A stretch of 64,000 nt of DNA from Geodermatophilus bullaregiensis. Its GTDB lineage: Bacteria > Actinomycetota > Actinomycetes > Mycobacteriales > Geodermatophilaceae. Positions 10,620 through 18,438 of the stretch are shown piece by piece. Under the pieces are notes generated by a model, which made no database searches, was not told where the DNA came from, and was given only the letters and a program-made list of their open reading frames with translations. Position 1 is the first letter of the stretch. Every line of letters begins with the position of its first letter. The stretch spans positions 2,356,001 to 2,420,000 of the forward strand of contig NZ_JAFBCJ010000001.1 of NCBI RefSeq assembly GCF_016907675.1, in the 5' to 3' direction. The position numbers and the translations under genes were made by a program.

Positions 10620-11884
10620 GCGCCCTCCCGGACACCGGCCCCGCCGTGGCGCTCGGGGACACCGGGTCCGCCGCGGCCTGCCCGGTCCCGGCCGTCGACC
10701 CCGGCGAGAACCGGCGACTGGCCGCCCTCGACCAGCTCCAGCTGCTCGGCACCGGCCGCGAGGAGCGCTTCGACCGGATCACCCGCCTCGCGCAGCGCGT
10801 CTTCGACGTGCCGATCGCGACGGTCACCCTCATCGCCGAGGACCACCTCTGGTTCAAGTCCGCGCAGGGCATGCCGGTGGACCGGGCCGACCGCCAGGCG
10901 TCCTTCTGCGACCGCACGATGGCCCTGCACCGGACGCACGTGGTGTCCGACGCCGCCCAGGACCCGGTCTTCTCCGCCATCCCGGCCGTGTGCGGGCCGC
11001 CGCACGTGCGCTTCTACGCCGGGCAGCCGCTCACCGGGCCGGGCGGCATGGTGGTCGGCACGCTCTGCCTGTTCGACACCCGCCCGCGCACGCTCGACGC
11101 CCGCGAGGTCGCCGTGCTCGAGGAGCTGGCCCGGTGGACCGAGCAGGAGCTCGCCAGCTCCGCCGACATGGAGCGGGCCCGCGAGGTCCAGGCGGCTCTG
11201 CTGCCCGACCGGCCACCGGAGGTCCCCGGCTACGCGATCGCCGGGACCTGCCGCCCGGCCTCGGCGGTCGGCGGCGACCTGCTCGACCTCGACGTCGTCG
11301 ACGGGGACCTGGTGGTCACCCTGGCCGACGTCATGGGCAAGGGCGCCGGGGCGGCGATCCTCATGGCGACCGTGCGGGCGGTGCTGCGGGCCGCCTCCCG
11401 CGGGGACACCCCCGGCGCCGCGGCCGACCGCCCGGAGAGCACGGTGCTCGCCGCGGCGGCCCGGACGCTGCAGCCCGACCTCGCCCGCGCGGGCTCCTTC
11501 GTCACCTGCTTCACCGGCCGGCTGGAGGCCGCGACCGGTCGGCTGCGCTACGGCGACGCCGGGCACGGCCTGGCGCTGGTCCACCGGGCCGACGGCAGCA
11601 CACAGCACCTGGCCGGGGAGGACCTGCCCCTCGGCGTCGAGGCCGACCTGCCCTGGACGGCGCACGAGCTCGTGCTCGACCCCGGCGACACGCTGTTCGT
11701 GTTCAGCGACGGCCTCTTCGACGTCCTCGGCGGCACCCGGGAGGCGCTCGAGCACGTCGCGCGACTGGTGCGCGCGCACCCCGACCCGGATGCCCTGCTC
11801 GACCAGGTGCGGGGGCTGACCGCCGTCGCCCGGCCGCTCGACGACGTCACCGCCGTCGCGCTCCGCCGGCTGGCGACGTCGTGA
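10616..11884 (+). CDS. GAF domain-SpoIIE (PP2C-type) serine phosphatase
   Basis: This 422-residue signalling protein has a GAF sensor domain at about residues 30-180, a short helical linker (SADMERAREVQAALLPDRPPEVPGY), and a SpoIIE/RsbU-type phosphatase at about 200-420. Phosphatase metal motifs are visible: AVGGDLLDLDVV, LADVMGKGAGAAI, FSDGLFDVLGG and LDDVTAVAL. In partner-switching systems such enzymes dephosphorylate a STAS antagonist protein. A STAS gene and an RsbW-like kinase gene lie two and three genes downstream, so they are the expected partners. The GTG start overlaps the upstream stop. The GAF ligand cannot be read from the sequence. Confidence 0.88.
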   Translation: MSALPDTGPAVALGDTGSAAACPVPAVDPGENRRLAALDQLQLLGTGREERFDRITRLAQRVFDVPIATVTLIAEDHLWFKSAQGMPVDRADRQASFCDRTMALHRTHVVSDAAQDPVFSAIPAVCGPPHVRFYAGQPLTGPGGMVVGTLCLFDTRPRTLDAREVAVLEELARWTEQELASSADMERAREVQAALLPDRPPEVPGYAIAGTCRPASAVGGDLLDLDVVDGDLVVTLADVMGKGAGAAILMATVRAVLRAASRGDTPGAAADRPESTVLAAAARTLQPDLARAGSFVTCFTGRLEAATGRLRYGDAGHGLALVHRADGSTQHLAGEDLPLGVEADLPWTAHELVLDPGDTLFVFSDGLFDVLGGTREALEHVARLVRAHPDPDALLDQVRGLTAVARPLDDVTAVALRRLATS

Positions 11885-13914
11885 CCACCCACCGGGCGGC
11901 CCGCGGCCGCGACCCGCTGACCGGCAGGTCGGTGACCGCGAGGACACCGAGGGTGCCCCTGACCGGGCGGCTGCTGGCCCTGCGCGTGCTGATCCTCGTG
12001 ACCGCGTCGCTGGGGATCAACTACGTGGTCTGGCGGTGGCTGGAGTCGATCAACTGGTCGGCGTGGTGGATCGCCGTCCCGCTGGTCCTCGCCGAGACCT
12101 ACAGCCTCGTGGACTCGCTGCTGTTCGGGCTGACCATGTGGCGGCTGCGCCGCCGCGGGGAGGCGCCACCGCCCCCGGAGGGCGCCACCGTCGACGTGTT
12201 CGTCACCACCTACAACGAGCCGCTGGACCTGGTGATGGCCACCGCCGAGGCGGCGCGGCGCATCCGGTACCCGCACCGCACCTGGATCCTCGACGACGGC
12301 GCCCGGCCCGAGCTGCGCGCGCGGGCCGAGGCCGCCGGCATCGGCTGGATCACCCGGTCGGCCGACTGGGCAGGGCACTCCCGGCACGCCAAGGCGGGCA
12401 ACCTCAACAACGCGCTGATGACCACCGACGGCGAGTACATCCTGATCCTCGACGCCGACCAGGTGCCCGACCCGGAGATCCTCGACCGCACGCTCGGCTG
12501 GTTCCGGGACCCGCGGATGGCCCTGGTGCAGACGCCGCAGGTGTTCGTCAACGTGCCCGGTGACGACCCCCTCGGCAGCCAGGCGCCGCTGTTCTACGGG
12601 CCCATCCAGCAGGGCAAGGACGGCTGGAACGCGGCCTTCTTCTGCGGCTCGAACGCGGTGCTGCGCCGCGAGGCGCTGATGCAGCTGGGGATCACCCGGT
12701 ACGTCACCGAGGTGCAGCTTGCGGTCAGCCGCGCGCTGCGCACCGCCGACCGGGTGCTCGCCCGGGCCCGCCGCTCGCTGGACCCGGCCCAGGCCGGGCC
12801 GCGCGCGGCGTTGGACCGGGTGGTGGCGGCGGTGGCCCGGGCGCGGGCCGAGTTGCGCGACGGCGCGCCCCTGGCCGACGTGACCTACCGCTTCCAGCAG
12901 CAGGTCGACGCCGCCGCCCGCGAGGTCGTGGCCGCCGACGTGGACCAGCTGCAGGCCGACCTCGCCGCCATCGCCGAGCTCTCCAGCGAGCTGGACGGGG
13001 AGGACGGCGGCCTGGCCGAGGTCGACCGCGGGGCGCTGACCCGGCTCGCCGCCCGTGACTGGTCGCCGCTGGGCGCGATCGAGACCGTGCGGACCCTGGT
13101 GCGCGCGGTCGACGTCGACAAGGACGACGAGGCCCAGCCGGTCATGCCCATGGCCACCATCTCGGTCACCGAGGACATGGCCACCTGCATGCGCCTGCAC
13201 GCCCTCGGCTGGCGCACGGCCTACCACGACGAGACCCTCGCCCTCGGCCTGGCGCCCGAGGACCTCGGCACCATGCTCACCCAGCGGCTGCGCTGGGCGC
13301 AGGGCACCGTGCAGGTGATGCTGCGGGAGAACCCGCTGGTGCAGCGCGGGCTCACCCTGGCCCAGCGGCTCATGTACTGGGCGACGATGTGGAGCTACCT
13401 GTCCGGCTTCGCCGCCGTCGTCTACTTCGCCGCGCCGGTCGTCTACCTGGTCCTCGGCGTGCTGCCGGTGACCGGGCTGACCGCGGAGTTCTTCCTCCGG
13501 CTGGTGCCGTTCCTGCTGGTCAACCAGCTCCTGTTCTACGTCGTCGGCCGCGGCCGGCGCACGTGGCGCGGGCAGCAGTACTCCCTGGCGCTGTTCCCGG
13601 TGTGGATCCGGTCGGTGACCTCGGCGGTCGGCAACGTGGTGTTCGGGCGCAGCCTGGCCTTCGCGGTGACGCCCAAGGAGCGCCAGTCGGTGGACCGCCG
13701 GCCCTGGCACCTGGTCCGCCCGCAGCTGGCCGTCATGGCGCTGCTGGTCGTGGCGGCCGTCGTCGGCACGGTGCGGATGGTGGTCGGCGAGGCGTCGGTC
13801 CTGGGCACCGTCACCAACCTGGTGTGGGTCGCCTTCGACCTCGCCGTCCTCAGCGTCGTCGTCCACGCCGTCCGCTACCGCGGACCCGAGCAGCCCGCGG
13901 GAGCGAGCGCATGA
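11881..13914 (+). CDS. Cellulose synthase-like family 2 glycosyltransferase with large insert
   Basis: This 677-residue membrane enzyme builds a beta-linked polysaccharide from nucleotide sugar. It has two N-terminal membrane segments, a cytoplasmic GT-A domain and four or more C-terminal membrane segments. Processive-synthase motifs are present: LDDG near 138, DAD at 191-193, FCGSNAVLRREAL near 254, TED at 430-432 and QRLRW at 468-472. Residues about 271-425 are an Ala/Arg/Asp-rich helical insert between the acceptor loop and TED that ordinary BcsA lacks. No PilZ domain follows, so c-di-GMP control of the usual kind is not evident. It is overlapped by its neighbours on both sides, including the STAS gene. 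Confidence 0.88.
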   Translation: MTTHRAARGRDPLTGRSVTARTPRVPLTGRLLALRVLILVTASLGINYVVWRWLESINWSAWWIAVPLVLAETYSLVDSLLFGLTMWRLRRRGEAPPPPEGATVDVFVTTYNEPLDLVMATAEAARRIRYPHRTWILDDGARPELRARAEAAGIGWITRSADWAGHSRHAKAGNLNNALMTTDGEYILILDADQVPDPEILDRTLGWFRDPRMALVQTPQVFVNVPGDDPLGSQAPLFYGPIQQGKDGWNAAFFCGSNAVLRREALMQLGITRYVTEVQLAVSRALRTADRVLARARRSLDPAQAGPRAALDRVVAAVARARAELRDGAPLADVTYRFQQQVDAAAREVVAADVDQLQADLAAIAELSSELDGEDGGLAEVDRGALTRLAARDWSPLGAIETVRTLVRAVDVDKDDEAQPVMPMATISVTEDMATCMRLHALGWRTAYHDETLALGLAPEDLGTMLTQRLRWAQGTVQVMLRENPLVQRGLTLAQRLMYWATMWSYLSGFAAVVYFAAPVVYLVLGVLPVTGLTAEFFLRLVPFLLVNQLLFYVVGRGRRTWRGQQYSLALFPVWIRSVTSAVGNVVFGRSLAFAVTPKERQSVDRRPWHLVRPQLAVMALLVVAAVVGTVRMVVGEASVLGTVTNLVWVAFDLAVLSVVVHAVRYRGPEQPAGASA

Positions 13915-14255
13915 CCGAGTTCGAGACCGAGACGACCGACGCCGGCGTCGGGGTCATCCGGCCCGTGGGCCGGCTGAACATGGTGGCCGCACCCCGGCTG
14001 CGCGCGCTGGTCTCCCAGCTGGTGGCGGCCGGGACGCCCCGGGTGGTGGTCGACCTGTCGAGCACCGACTCGATGGACTCCTCCGGCCTCGGCGCGCTGA
14101 TCGCCGGGCTGAAGACCGCCCGCCAGGCCGGGGGCGACCTGCGGCTGGCCGGTGCCGGACCGCAGGTGCAGGCGGTGCTGGAGCTGACCAACCTGGGCCG
14201 GGTCCTGCGGCCACGGCCGGACGTGGCCAGCGCCTTCCCCCCCGCCGGGGACTGA
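13911..14255 (+). CDS. STAS-domain anti-sigma factor antagonist
   Basis: This 114-residue single-domain STAS protein belongs to the SpoIIAA/RsbV group. It has VGVIRPVGRLNMVAAPRLR at the start and VVVDLSSTDSMDSSGLGALIAG in the middle; the serine in the DSSGLG loop is the usual phosphorylation site. Such proteins switch between a kinase/anti-sigma partner and a target, depending on phosphorylation. Its ATG overlaps the stop of the glycosyltransferase gene and the kinase gene follows at one base, so all three are expected in fixed ratio. No sigma factor is encoded nearby, so the target may be the synthase. Confidence 0.9.
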   Translation: MTEFETETTDAGVGVIRPVGRLNMVAAPRLRALVSQLVAAGTPRVVVDLSSTDSMDSSGLGALIAGLKTARQAGGDLRLAGAGPQVQAVLELTNLGRVLRPRPDVASAFPPAGD

Positions 14256-14256
14256 G

Positions 14257-14655
14257 GTGCCCGGCCCGACGCACGTGCTGCGCGCCCCCGCCGGGCCGGA
14301 GGCGCTCGGCCCCGTGCACGACCTGCTCGCCGAGCTGTGGGCCGGTGAGCCCGGCATCGGCGAGCCGGCGCGGCTGCGGTTCGAGACGGCGGTGGCCGAG
14401 ATCGCCGCGAACATCGCCGAGCACGCCGCCGCCTCGGGCGCGCGGGTGCTGGAGCTGCGGCTGCGCGGCCTGCCCGACCGGGTCGAGGCCGTCTTCGAGG
14501 ACGACGGCGGCCCGGTCGCCCCGGGTCCCGGCGGCTGGCCGCCCGACGACGCCGAGCGTGGCCGGGGTCTGGAGCTGGTCCGGGCGGCGGTGGACGCGCT
14601 GAGCTACGAGCGCGACGGCGGTCGCAACCGCTGGGTCGTCGTCCTCGGCCGCTGA
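14257..14655 (+). CDS. RsbW-like ATP-binding anti-sigma factor/serine kinase
   Basis: This 132-residue protein is a lone GHKL ATPase domain. The N-box is AVAEIAANIAEHAA, the G1 box is FEDDGGPV and the G2-like box is AERGRGLELV. The family phosphorylates STAS partners and binds sigma factors or other targets. The gene starts at a GTG one base after the STAS stop and ends the five-gene cluster. Together with the GAF-SpoIIE phosphatase it makes a complete partner-switching set. Whether its output is a sigma factor elsewhere or the glycosyltransferase in the cluster is not visible. Confidence 0.88.
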   Translation: MPGPTHVLRAPAGPEALGPVHDLLAELWAGEPGIGEPARLRFETAVAEIAANIAEHAAASGARVLELRLRGLPDRVEAVFEDDGGPVAPGPGGWPPDDAERGRGLELVRAAVDALSYERDGGRNRWVVVLGR

Positions 14656-14674
14656 ACCGGCAGCAGGGTCCGTC

Positions 14675-15253
14675 CTAGTCGGCGGCGTCGCCCGGGATGT
14701 GCCCGGCCGGGGGCAGCGGACGGCGCACGACCGGGCGCACCCGCCGCGCCGCGGGCAGCCGCTCGGTGTAGCTCGCCGCGTTGAGCCGGATGTGGGTGAG
14801 GTCGTCGTCGGTGGCCTGCCGGATCACCTTCGCCGGGACGCCGGCCACCAGCGACCCGGGCGGCACCTGCGTGCCCTGGGTGACGACGGCACCGGCGGCC
14901 ACGATGGACCCCGAGCCGATGTGCGCGCCGTTCATCACCACGCTGCCCATGCCGACCAGGACGTCGTCGTCGATGCGCGCGCCGTGCAGCACCACCCGGT
15001 GCCCGACGGTCACCCCGCGGCCGACGACCAGCGGGAAGCCGGGGTCGGCGTGCAGCGTGCTGCCGTCCTGGACGTTGGAGCCCTCGCCGATCTCGATGAC
15101 CTCGGCGTCGGCCCGGGCGACCGCGCCGTACCAGATGCTCGAGCGCGGCCCCATGGTCACCGCGCCGACCACCACCGCCGTCGGCGCCACGAAGGCCTCG
15201 TCGTCGATGACCGGCGCGCCGAACTCCAGCTCCGCGATGTAGTTGTCCGCCAC
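14675..15253 (-). CDS. Gamma-carbonic anhydrase-like hexapeptide-repeat protein
   Basis: This 192-residue protein has the left-handed beta-helix hexapeptide pattern of the gamma-carbonic anhydrase/PaaY/YrdA group: VVVGAVTMGPRSSIWYGAVARAD, NVQDGSTLHAD, VTVGHRVVLHGA and VLVGMGSVV. The histidines in the last two stretches are candidate metal ligands. Members hydrate CO2 or act on CoA thioesters, and many have no proven activity. The GTG start follows GGAGG. It converges with the anti-sigma factor gene, only 19 bases away, and its upstream neighbour reads in the same direction. Confidence 0.85.
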   Translation of the reverse strand: MADNYIAELEFGAPVIDDEAFVAPTAVVVGAVTMGPRSSIWYGAVARADAEVIEIGEGSNVQDGSTLHADPGFPLVVGRGVTVGHRVVLHGARIDDDVLVGMGSVVMNGAHIGSGSIVAAGAVVTQGTQVPPGSLVAGVPAKVIRQATDDDLTHIRLNAASYTERLPAARRVRPVVRRPLPPAGHIPGDAAD

Positions 15254-15300
15254 GCCTCCACCCCAGCACAGCCGCGCACCCCCCGCTGGGGGACCCCGGC

Positions 15301-15612
15301 TCAGCGCACCCGGGGCTGCCAGTCCTGCACGAACTCCTCGGGCCCGAGGACCTCGAGCTGCTCCCGGACGTAGCGCAGCAGGTCCCCGGGGACGACGGGG
15401 TCCCCGGCCGGGACGCGCAGCACCTCGCTGCCGTCGTCCCGCCGCCGGACGACGACGTCGCTCACCGAGGGGCCCGGGAGCAGGCCCCACGCCAGCTCGG
15501 CGACGAAGGCGGCGGCCACCCGGGCGCGGCGCAGCAGCGGGCCGCCCGGACGCGGCTCGAGCTCGGCGGTGTAGACGTCCGCGGCCGGGACGCCGGGCTG
15601 ATCGGGCTCCAC
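15301..15612 (-). CDS. Hypothetical protein
   Basis: This 103-residue protein has no recognised domain. It contains a hydrophobic helix-like stretch (VAAAFVAELAWGLLPG), a basic VVVRRRDDGSEVLRV strand and an acidic C-terminus (LEVLGPEEFVQDW). It may be a small cytoplasmic protein. The GTG start is six bases after CAGGGT, matching the leaderless pattern, and no ribosome binding site is visible. It lies 47 bases upstream of the hexapeptide-repeat gene and 27 bases downstream of the XRE regulator, in the same direction. Confidence 0.6.
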   Translation of the reverse strand: MEPDQPGVPAADVYTAELEPRPGGPLLRRARVAAAFVAELAWGLLPGPSVSDVVVRRRDDGSEVLRVPAGDPVVPGDLLRYVREQLEVLGPEEFVQDWQPRVR

Positions 15613-15639
15613 GGCCCCACCCTGGCGTACGGGCGGCGC

Positions 15640-15837
15640 TCAGTCACCGTCCGGCGCGAAGACGTCCTCGATCCGGCAGCCGAACAGCGCGGCGATGCGG
15701 AAGGCGAGCGGCAGACTGGGGTCGAAGCGGCCCTTCTCCAGCGAGATGACCGTCTGCCGCGAGACGCCCAGCTCCTCGGCCAGCCGGCCCTGCGACCAGC
15801 CGCGTTCGGCCCGCCGCTCGGCCAGGTCGTTGCGCAC
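15640..15837 (-). CDS. Small XRE-family transcriptional regulator
   Basis: This 65-residue protein is a single helix-turn-helix domain: SQGRLAEELGVSRQTVISLEKGRFDPSLPLAFRIAALFG is the XRE DNA-binding core, of the YozG/immR-like mini-regulator type. It follows a small membrane protein gene with a 7-base gap, a common pair in which the regulator controls its own operon. Two related inverted sequences in the divergent promoter at 16266-16329 are its likely operators. The start is GTG. Confidence 0.85.
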   Translation of the reverse strand: MRNDLAERRAERGWSQGRLAEELGVSRQTVISLEKGRFDPSLPLAFRIAALFGCRIEDVFAPDGD

Positions 15838-15844
15838 CGGGGGC

Positions 15845-16252
15845 TCAGGCCTCGCGCCGGCTCAGCACCACCATGCGGACGGTGACGTCGGCCAGCGCGA
15901 CGACGGCCAGCGCGGCGAGCACGGTGCCCGCGTCCAGCCGCAGGTCGGTGACCGCCAGGGCCGTCGAGGCCAGTCCCAGCACGACCACCAGGTCCAGGAA
16001 GGAGCCCGACGCGCTGCGCTGCCACCACCCGTGCTCGACGTTCTCCTCCGGGTGGGCGACCGCGCCCGGACCGGTGCTGCCGGAGACGAACAGCAGCCAG
16101 CCCAGCCCCCAGGCCGGTCCGAGCGTGCAGGCGGCGAAGACCGTGGTCCGCAGCCAGAACTGGTCGTCGTCGCCGAGGACCCCCGCCAGCAGCCCGAGCC
16201 CGGCCGCGACCAGGAGGGCCGTGACCACGGCGGCGGTGTGACGCAGGACCAC
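15845..16252 (-). CDS. Small multi-pass membrane protein paired with XRE regulator
   Basis: This 135-residue protein has four predicted membrane segments: around TAAVVTALLVAAGLGLLAGVL, TTVFAACTLGPAWGLGWLLFV, FLDLVVVLGLASTALAV and VLAALAVVALADVTVRMVVL. A charged loop with HPEENVEHGWWQR lies between the second and third. No known transport motif is visible. The GTG at 16252 was chosen because GGGAGG lies six bases upstream and the sequence before it overlaps the presumed operator. It is the first gene of a two-gene operon with the XRE regulator. Confidence 0.7.
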   Translation of the reverse strand: MVLRHTAAVVTALLVAAGLGLLAGVLGDDDQFWLRTTVFAACTLGPAWGLGWLLFVSGSTGPGAVAHPEENVEHGWWQRSASGSFLDLVVVLGLASTALAVTDLRLDAGTVLAALAVVALADVTVRMVVLSRREA

Positions 16253-16265
16253 GACGGACCTCCCG

Positions 16266-16329
16266 TTGACAAGTGTGCTTGACACCGGGTGAGTGCAGCA
16301 GGCGGCGGGCCCCGGTGTCAAGGACACTT
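16266..16329. promoter_or_regulatory. Divergent promoter region with paired XRE-type operator sites
   Basis: AAGTGTGCTTGACACCGG (16271-16288) and CCGGTGTCAAGGACACTT (16312-16329) are inverted copies with one mismatch in 18. Each contains TGTCAAG-N-ACACTT. They lie between the membrane protein/XRE operon (leftwards) and the YdeI-like gene (rightwards). TTGAC elements inside could act as -35 boxes. They are good candidates for binding by the neighbouring XRE regulator. Confidence 0.6.
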
Positions 16330-16377
16330 CACACGACACCCCTGGACGGCACCCCGCGGCCGGGTCAGGATGGCCGG

Positions 16378-16956
16378 GTGACCCTGCCGACCGACCTCCC
16401 GGTCCTGGCCTTCGCCGACCAGGCCGCGTTCGAGGCCTGGCTCGAGACCGAGCACGCCACCGCCCCCGGCTGCTACGTGAAGCTGGCCAAGAAGGGTGCC
16501 GGGGTGCCGTCGCTGACCCACGCCGAGATGGTCGAGTCGCTGCTGTGCCACGGCTGGATCGACGGCCGCAGCAACCGCCTCGACGACCACTGGTACCTCA
16601 TGCGGGTCACCCCGCGGCGGCCGCGCAGCGTGTGGTCGCAGAAGAACGTCACCGCCGTCGAGGCGCTCACCGCGGCCGGCCGGATGCGCCCGGCGGGGCT
16701 GGCCCAGGTCGAGGCGGCCCGGGCCGACGGCCGGTGGGACCGCGCCTACGCCGGGCCGGCCACCATCACCGTGCCCGACGACCTCGCCGCGGCGCTGGCC
16801 GCCGAGCCCACGGCACAGCGGGCGTTCGACGGGCTCGACGGGCGCAACCGCTACGCCGTCCTCCACCGCGTGCACACCGCGGCCACCCCGGCCACGCGCG
16901 CGAGGCGGGTCGCCGCGCTGGTCACGATGCTGGCCGAGGGCCGCCGGCCCCACTGA
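16378..16956 (+). CDS. YdeI/OmpD-associated family protein
   Basis: This 192-residue protein matches the YdeI family. It has an N-terminal FADQAAFEAWLETEHA and the strongly conserved ESLLCHGWIDGRSNRLDDHWYLMRVTPRRPRSVWSQKN block, plus a C-terminal helical region. Family members are linked to peptide or bacteriocin resistance, but the biochemical role is not established. The GTG start sits six bases after CAGGAT with no ribosome binding site, consistent with a leaderless message. Its last 35 bases overlap the end of the convergent permease gene. Confidence 0.85.
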   Translation: MTLPTDLPVLAFADQAAFEAWLETEHATAPGCYVKLAKKGAGVPSLTHAEMVESLLCHGWIDGRSNRLDDHWYLMRVTPRRPRSVWSQKNVTAVEALTAAGRMRPAGLAQVEAARADGRWDRAYAGPATITVPDDLAAALAAEPTAQRAFDGLDGRNRYAVLHRVHTAATPATRARRVAALVTMLAEGRRPH

Positions 16957-18415
16957 CGTCGGCCACGGCGGGCCGCTCGGCCCAGAAGCGCGCGTCCCGC
17001 CGCCGCCACAGCAGCATGAGGACGACGCCGGTGGCCATGATCCCCACGCCGATCACCAGCGGCGGCCCGAGGCCGAACCAGGCCTGCCCGCTGTAGCTGG
17101 TGGCCGGGTCGGCCAGGTCGCGCACGGAGAGGACGAGCAGCCACAGCAGCACCGCCGCCCCGGCCAGCGGGCCGGCGCCGAGCAGCAGCAGGTCGCGCGC
17201 GCCGCGGGTGAGCCGCCGGCGGAAGGACCACGCGCAGGCCAGCCCGGTGAGCGCGTAGTACAGCGCGATGAGCAGCGAGAGCGCGGTGATCGAGTCGAGC
17301 AGCGCGTTCTCGCTGACCAGGTGCACGCCCACGTACCAGGCCACCGCCACGCCGGCGACCCACCAGGTCGAGACGTCCGGCGTCCGGAACCGCTCCGACA
17401 CCGACCCGAAGCGCGCCGGCAGCGCCGCCCGCCGCGCCATCGACAGGCCGGTGCGCGACGCCGGGATGATCGTCGTCTGCGTGGAGGCGATCGCCGAGGT
17501 GGCGACGGCGACCAGCACCACCCAGTCCCAGCCGCCGAGCACCTGCCCGGACAGCAGCGCGAAGACCGCCTCCTCCTCGTCGGCGTTGCCGGCCAGGTAG
17601 GCGGTCCCGGAGAAGGAGACGACGGCGACCGCGACGCCGAGGTAGGTCACCAGCAGCACGACGGTCGCGAGCACCCCGGCCCGGCCCGGTGCGCGGCGCG
17701 GGTCGCGGGTCTCCTCGGTGAGGTTGACCGCCGACTCCCAGCCCCAGTACGCGAAGACGCCGAGCAGCAGCCCGCCGGGCAGCGCCGCGCCGCCGGCCCC
17801 GAACGGGTCCAGCCAGGCCCAGGACGGCGTCAGCCCGCCCGACGGCGCGTCGCCGCGCACCCCGCGGACGACGGCGACGACGGCGAACACGGCCAGCGCG
17901 ACCGTCTGGGCGAGCACCAGCGCGTTCTGCACGCGCGACGACAGCTCGGTGCCCAGCACGCACAGCGCGGCCATGACCAGCACGAGCAGCACGCTCAGCG
18001 CCACGACCAGCGGCGTCGAGGACTCCCATGCGTCGAGGCCGAGCGCCAGCAGGCCGAACCGGACGCCGACCTCGGCCAGCGACCCGATCACCAGGACGCC
18101 GGTCATCGCGATGGCCCAGCCGCCGATCCACCCGGTGGTCGGGCCGAAGGCGCGGGTCACCCAGGAGAACGTCGTCCCGCAGTCGGGGTCGGCCCGGTTG
18201 AGCGCGGCGAACGCCCCGGCGATGAGCAGCATGGGGACGAACGAGGCCAGCACGACCCCCGGGGCGTGCACGCCGACGAGCGCGACGACCGGCCCGATGA
18301 CCGCCGCCAGCGAGTACGCCGGCGAGGTGGCGGCCAGGCCGATGACGAGCGCGTCGAGGAAGCCGATCGCCCCGGGCCGCAGAGCCGGCTGCGGTCGCTG
18401 CGGTGCCCGGGTCAC
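16922..18415 (-). CDS. APC-family amino acid permease
   Basis: This 497-residue transporter has about twelve membrane segments and the APC superfamily start, GFLDALVIGLAATSPAYSLA, with the substrate-binding unwound helix. Later GTTFSWVTRAFGPTTGWIGGWA and FAYWGWESAVNLTEETRDPRR are typical of amino acid/polyamine permeases of the YfnA type. The GTG start is six bases after TAGCGT. The substrate cannot be assigned. Its 3' end overlaps the YdeI gene tail to tail. Confidence 0.88.
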   Translation of the reverse strand: MTRAPQRPQPALRPGAIGFLDALVIGLAATSPAYSLAAVIGPVVALVGVHAPGVVLASFVPMLLIAGAFAALNRADPDCGTTFSWVTRAFGPTTGWIGGWAIAMTGVLVIGSLAEVGVRFGLLALGLDAWESSTPLVVALSVLLVLVMAALCVLGTELSSRVQNALVLAQTVALAVFAVVAVVRGVRGDAPSGGLTPSWAWLDPFGAGGAALPGGLLLGVFAYWGWESAVNLTEETRDPRRAPGRAGVLATVVLLVTYLGVAVAVVSFSGTAYLAGNADEEEAVFALLSGQVLGGWDWVVLVAVATSAIASTQTTIIPASRTGLSMARRAALPARFGSVSERFRTPDVSTWWVAGVAVAWYVGVHLVSENALLDSITALSLLIALYYALTGLACAWSFRRRLTRGARDLLLLGAGPLAGAAVLLWLLVLSVRDLADPATSYSGQAWFGLGPPLVIGVGIMATGVVLMLLWRRRDARFWAERPAVADVSGAGGPRPAS

Positions 18416-18438
18416 GCGGGCACGCTACGACCTGCTCC

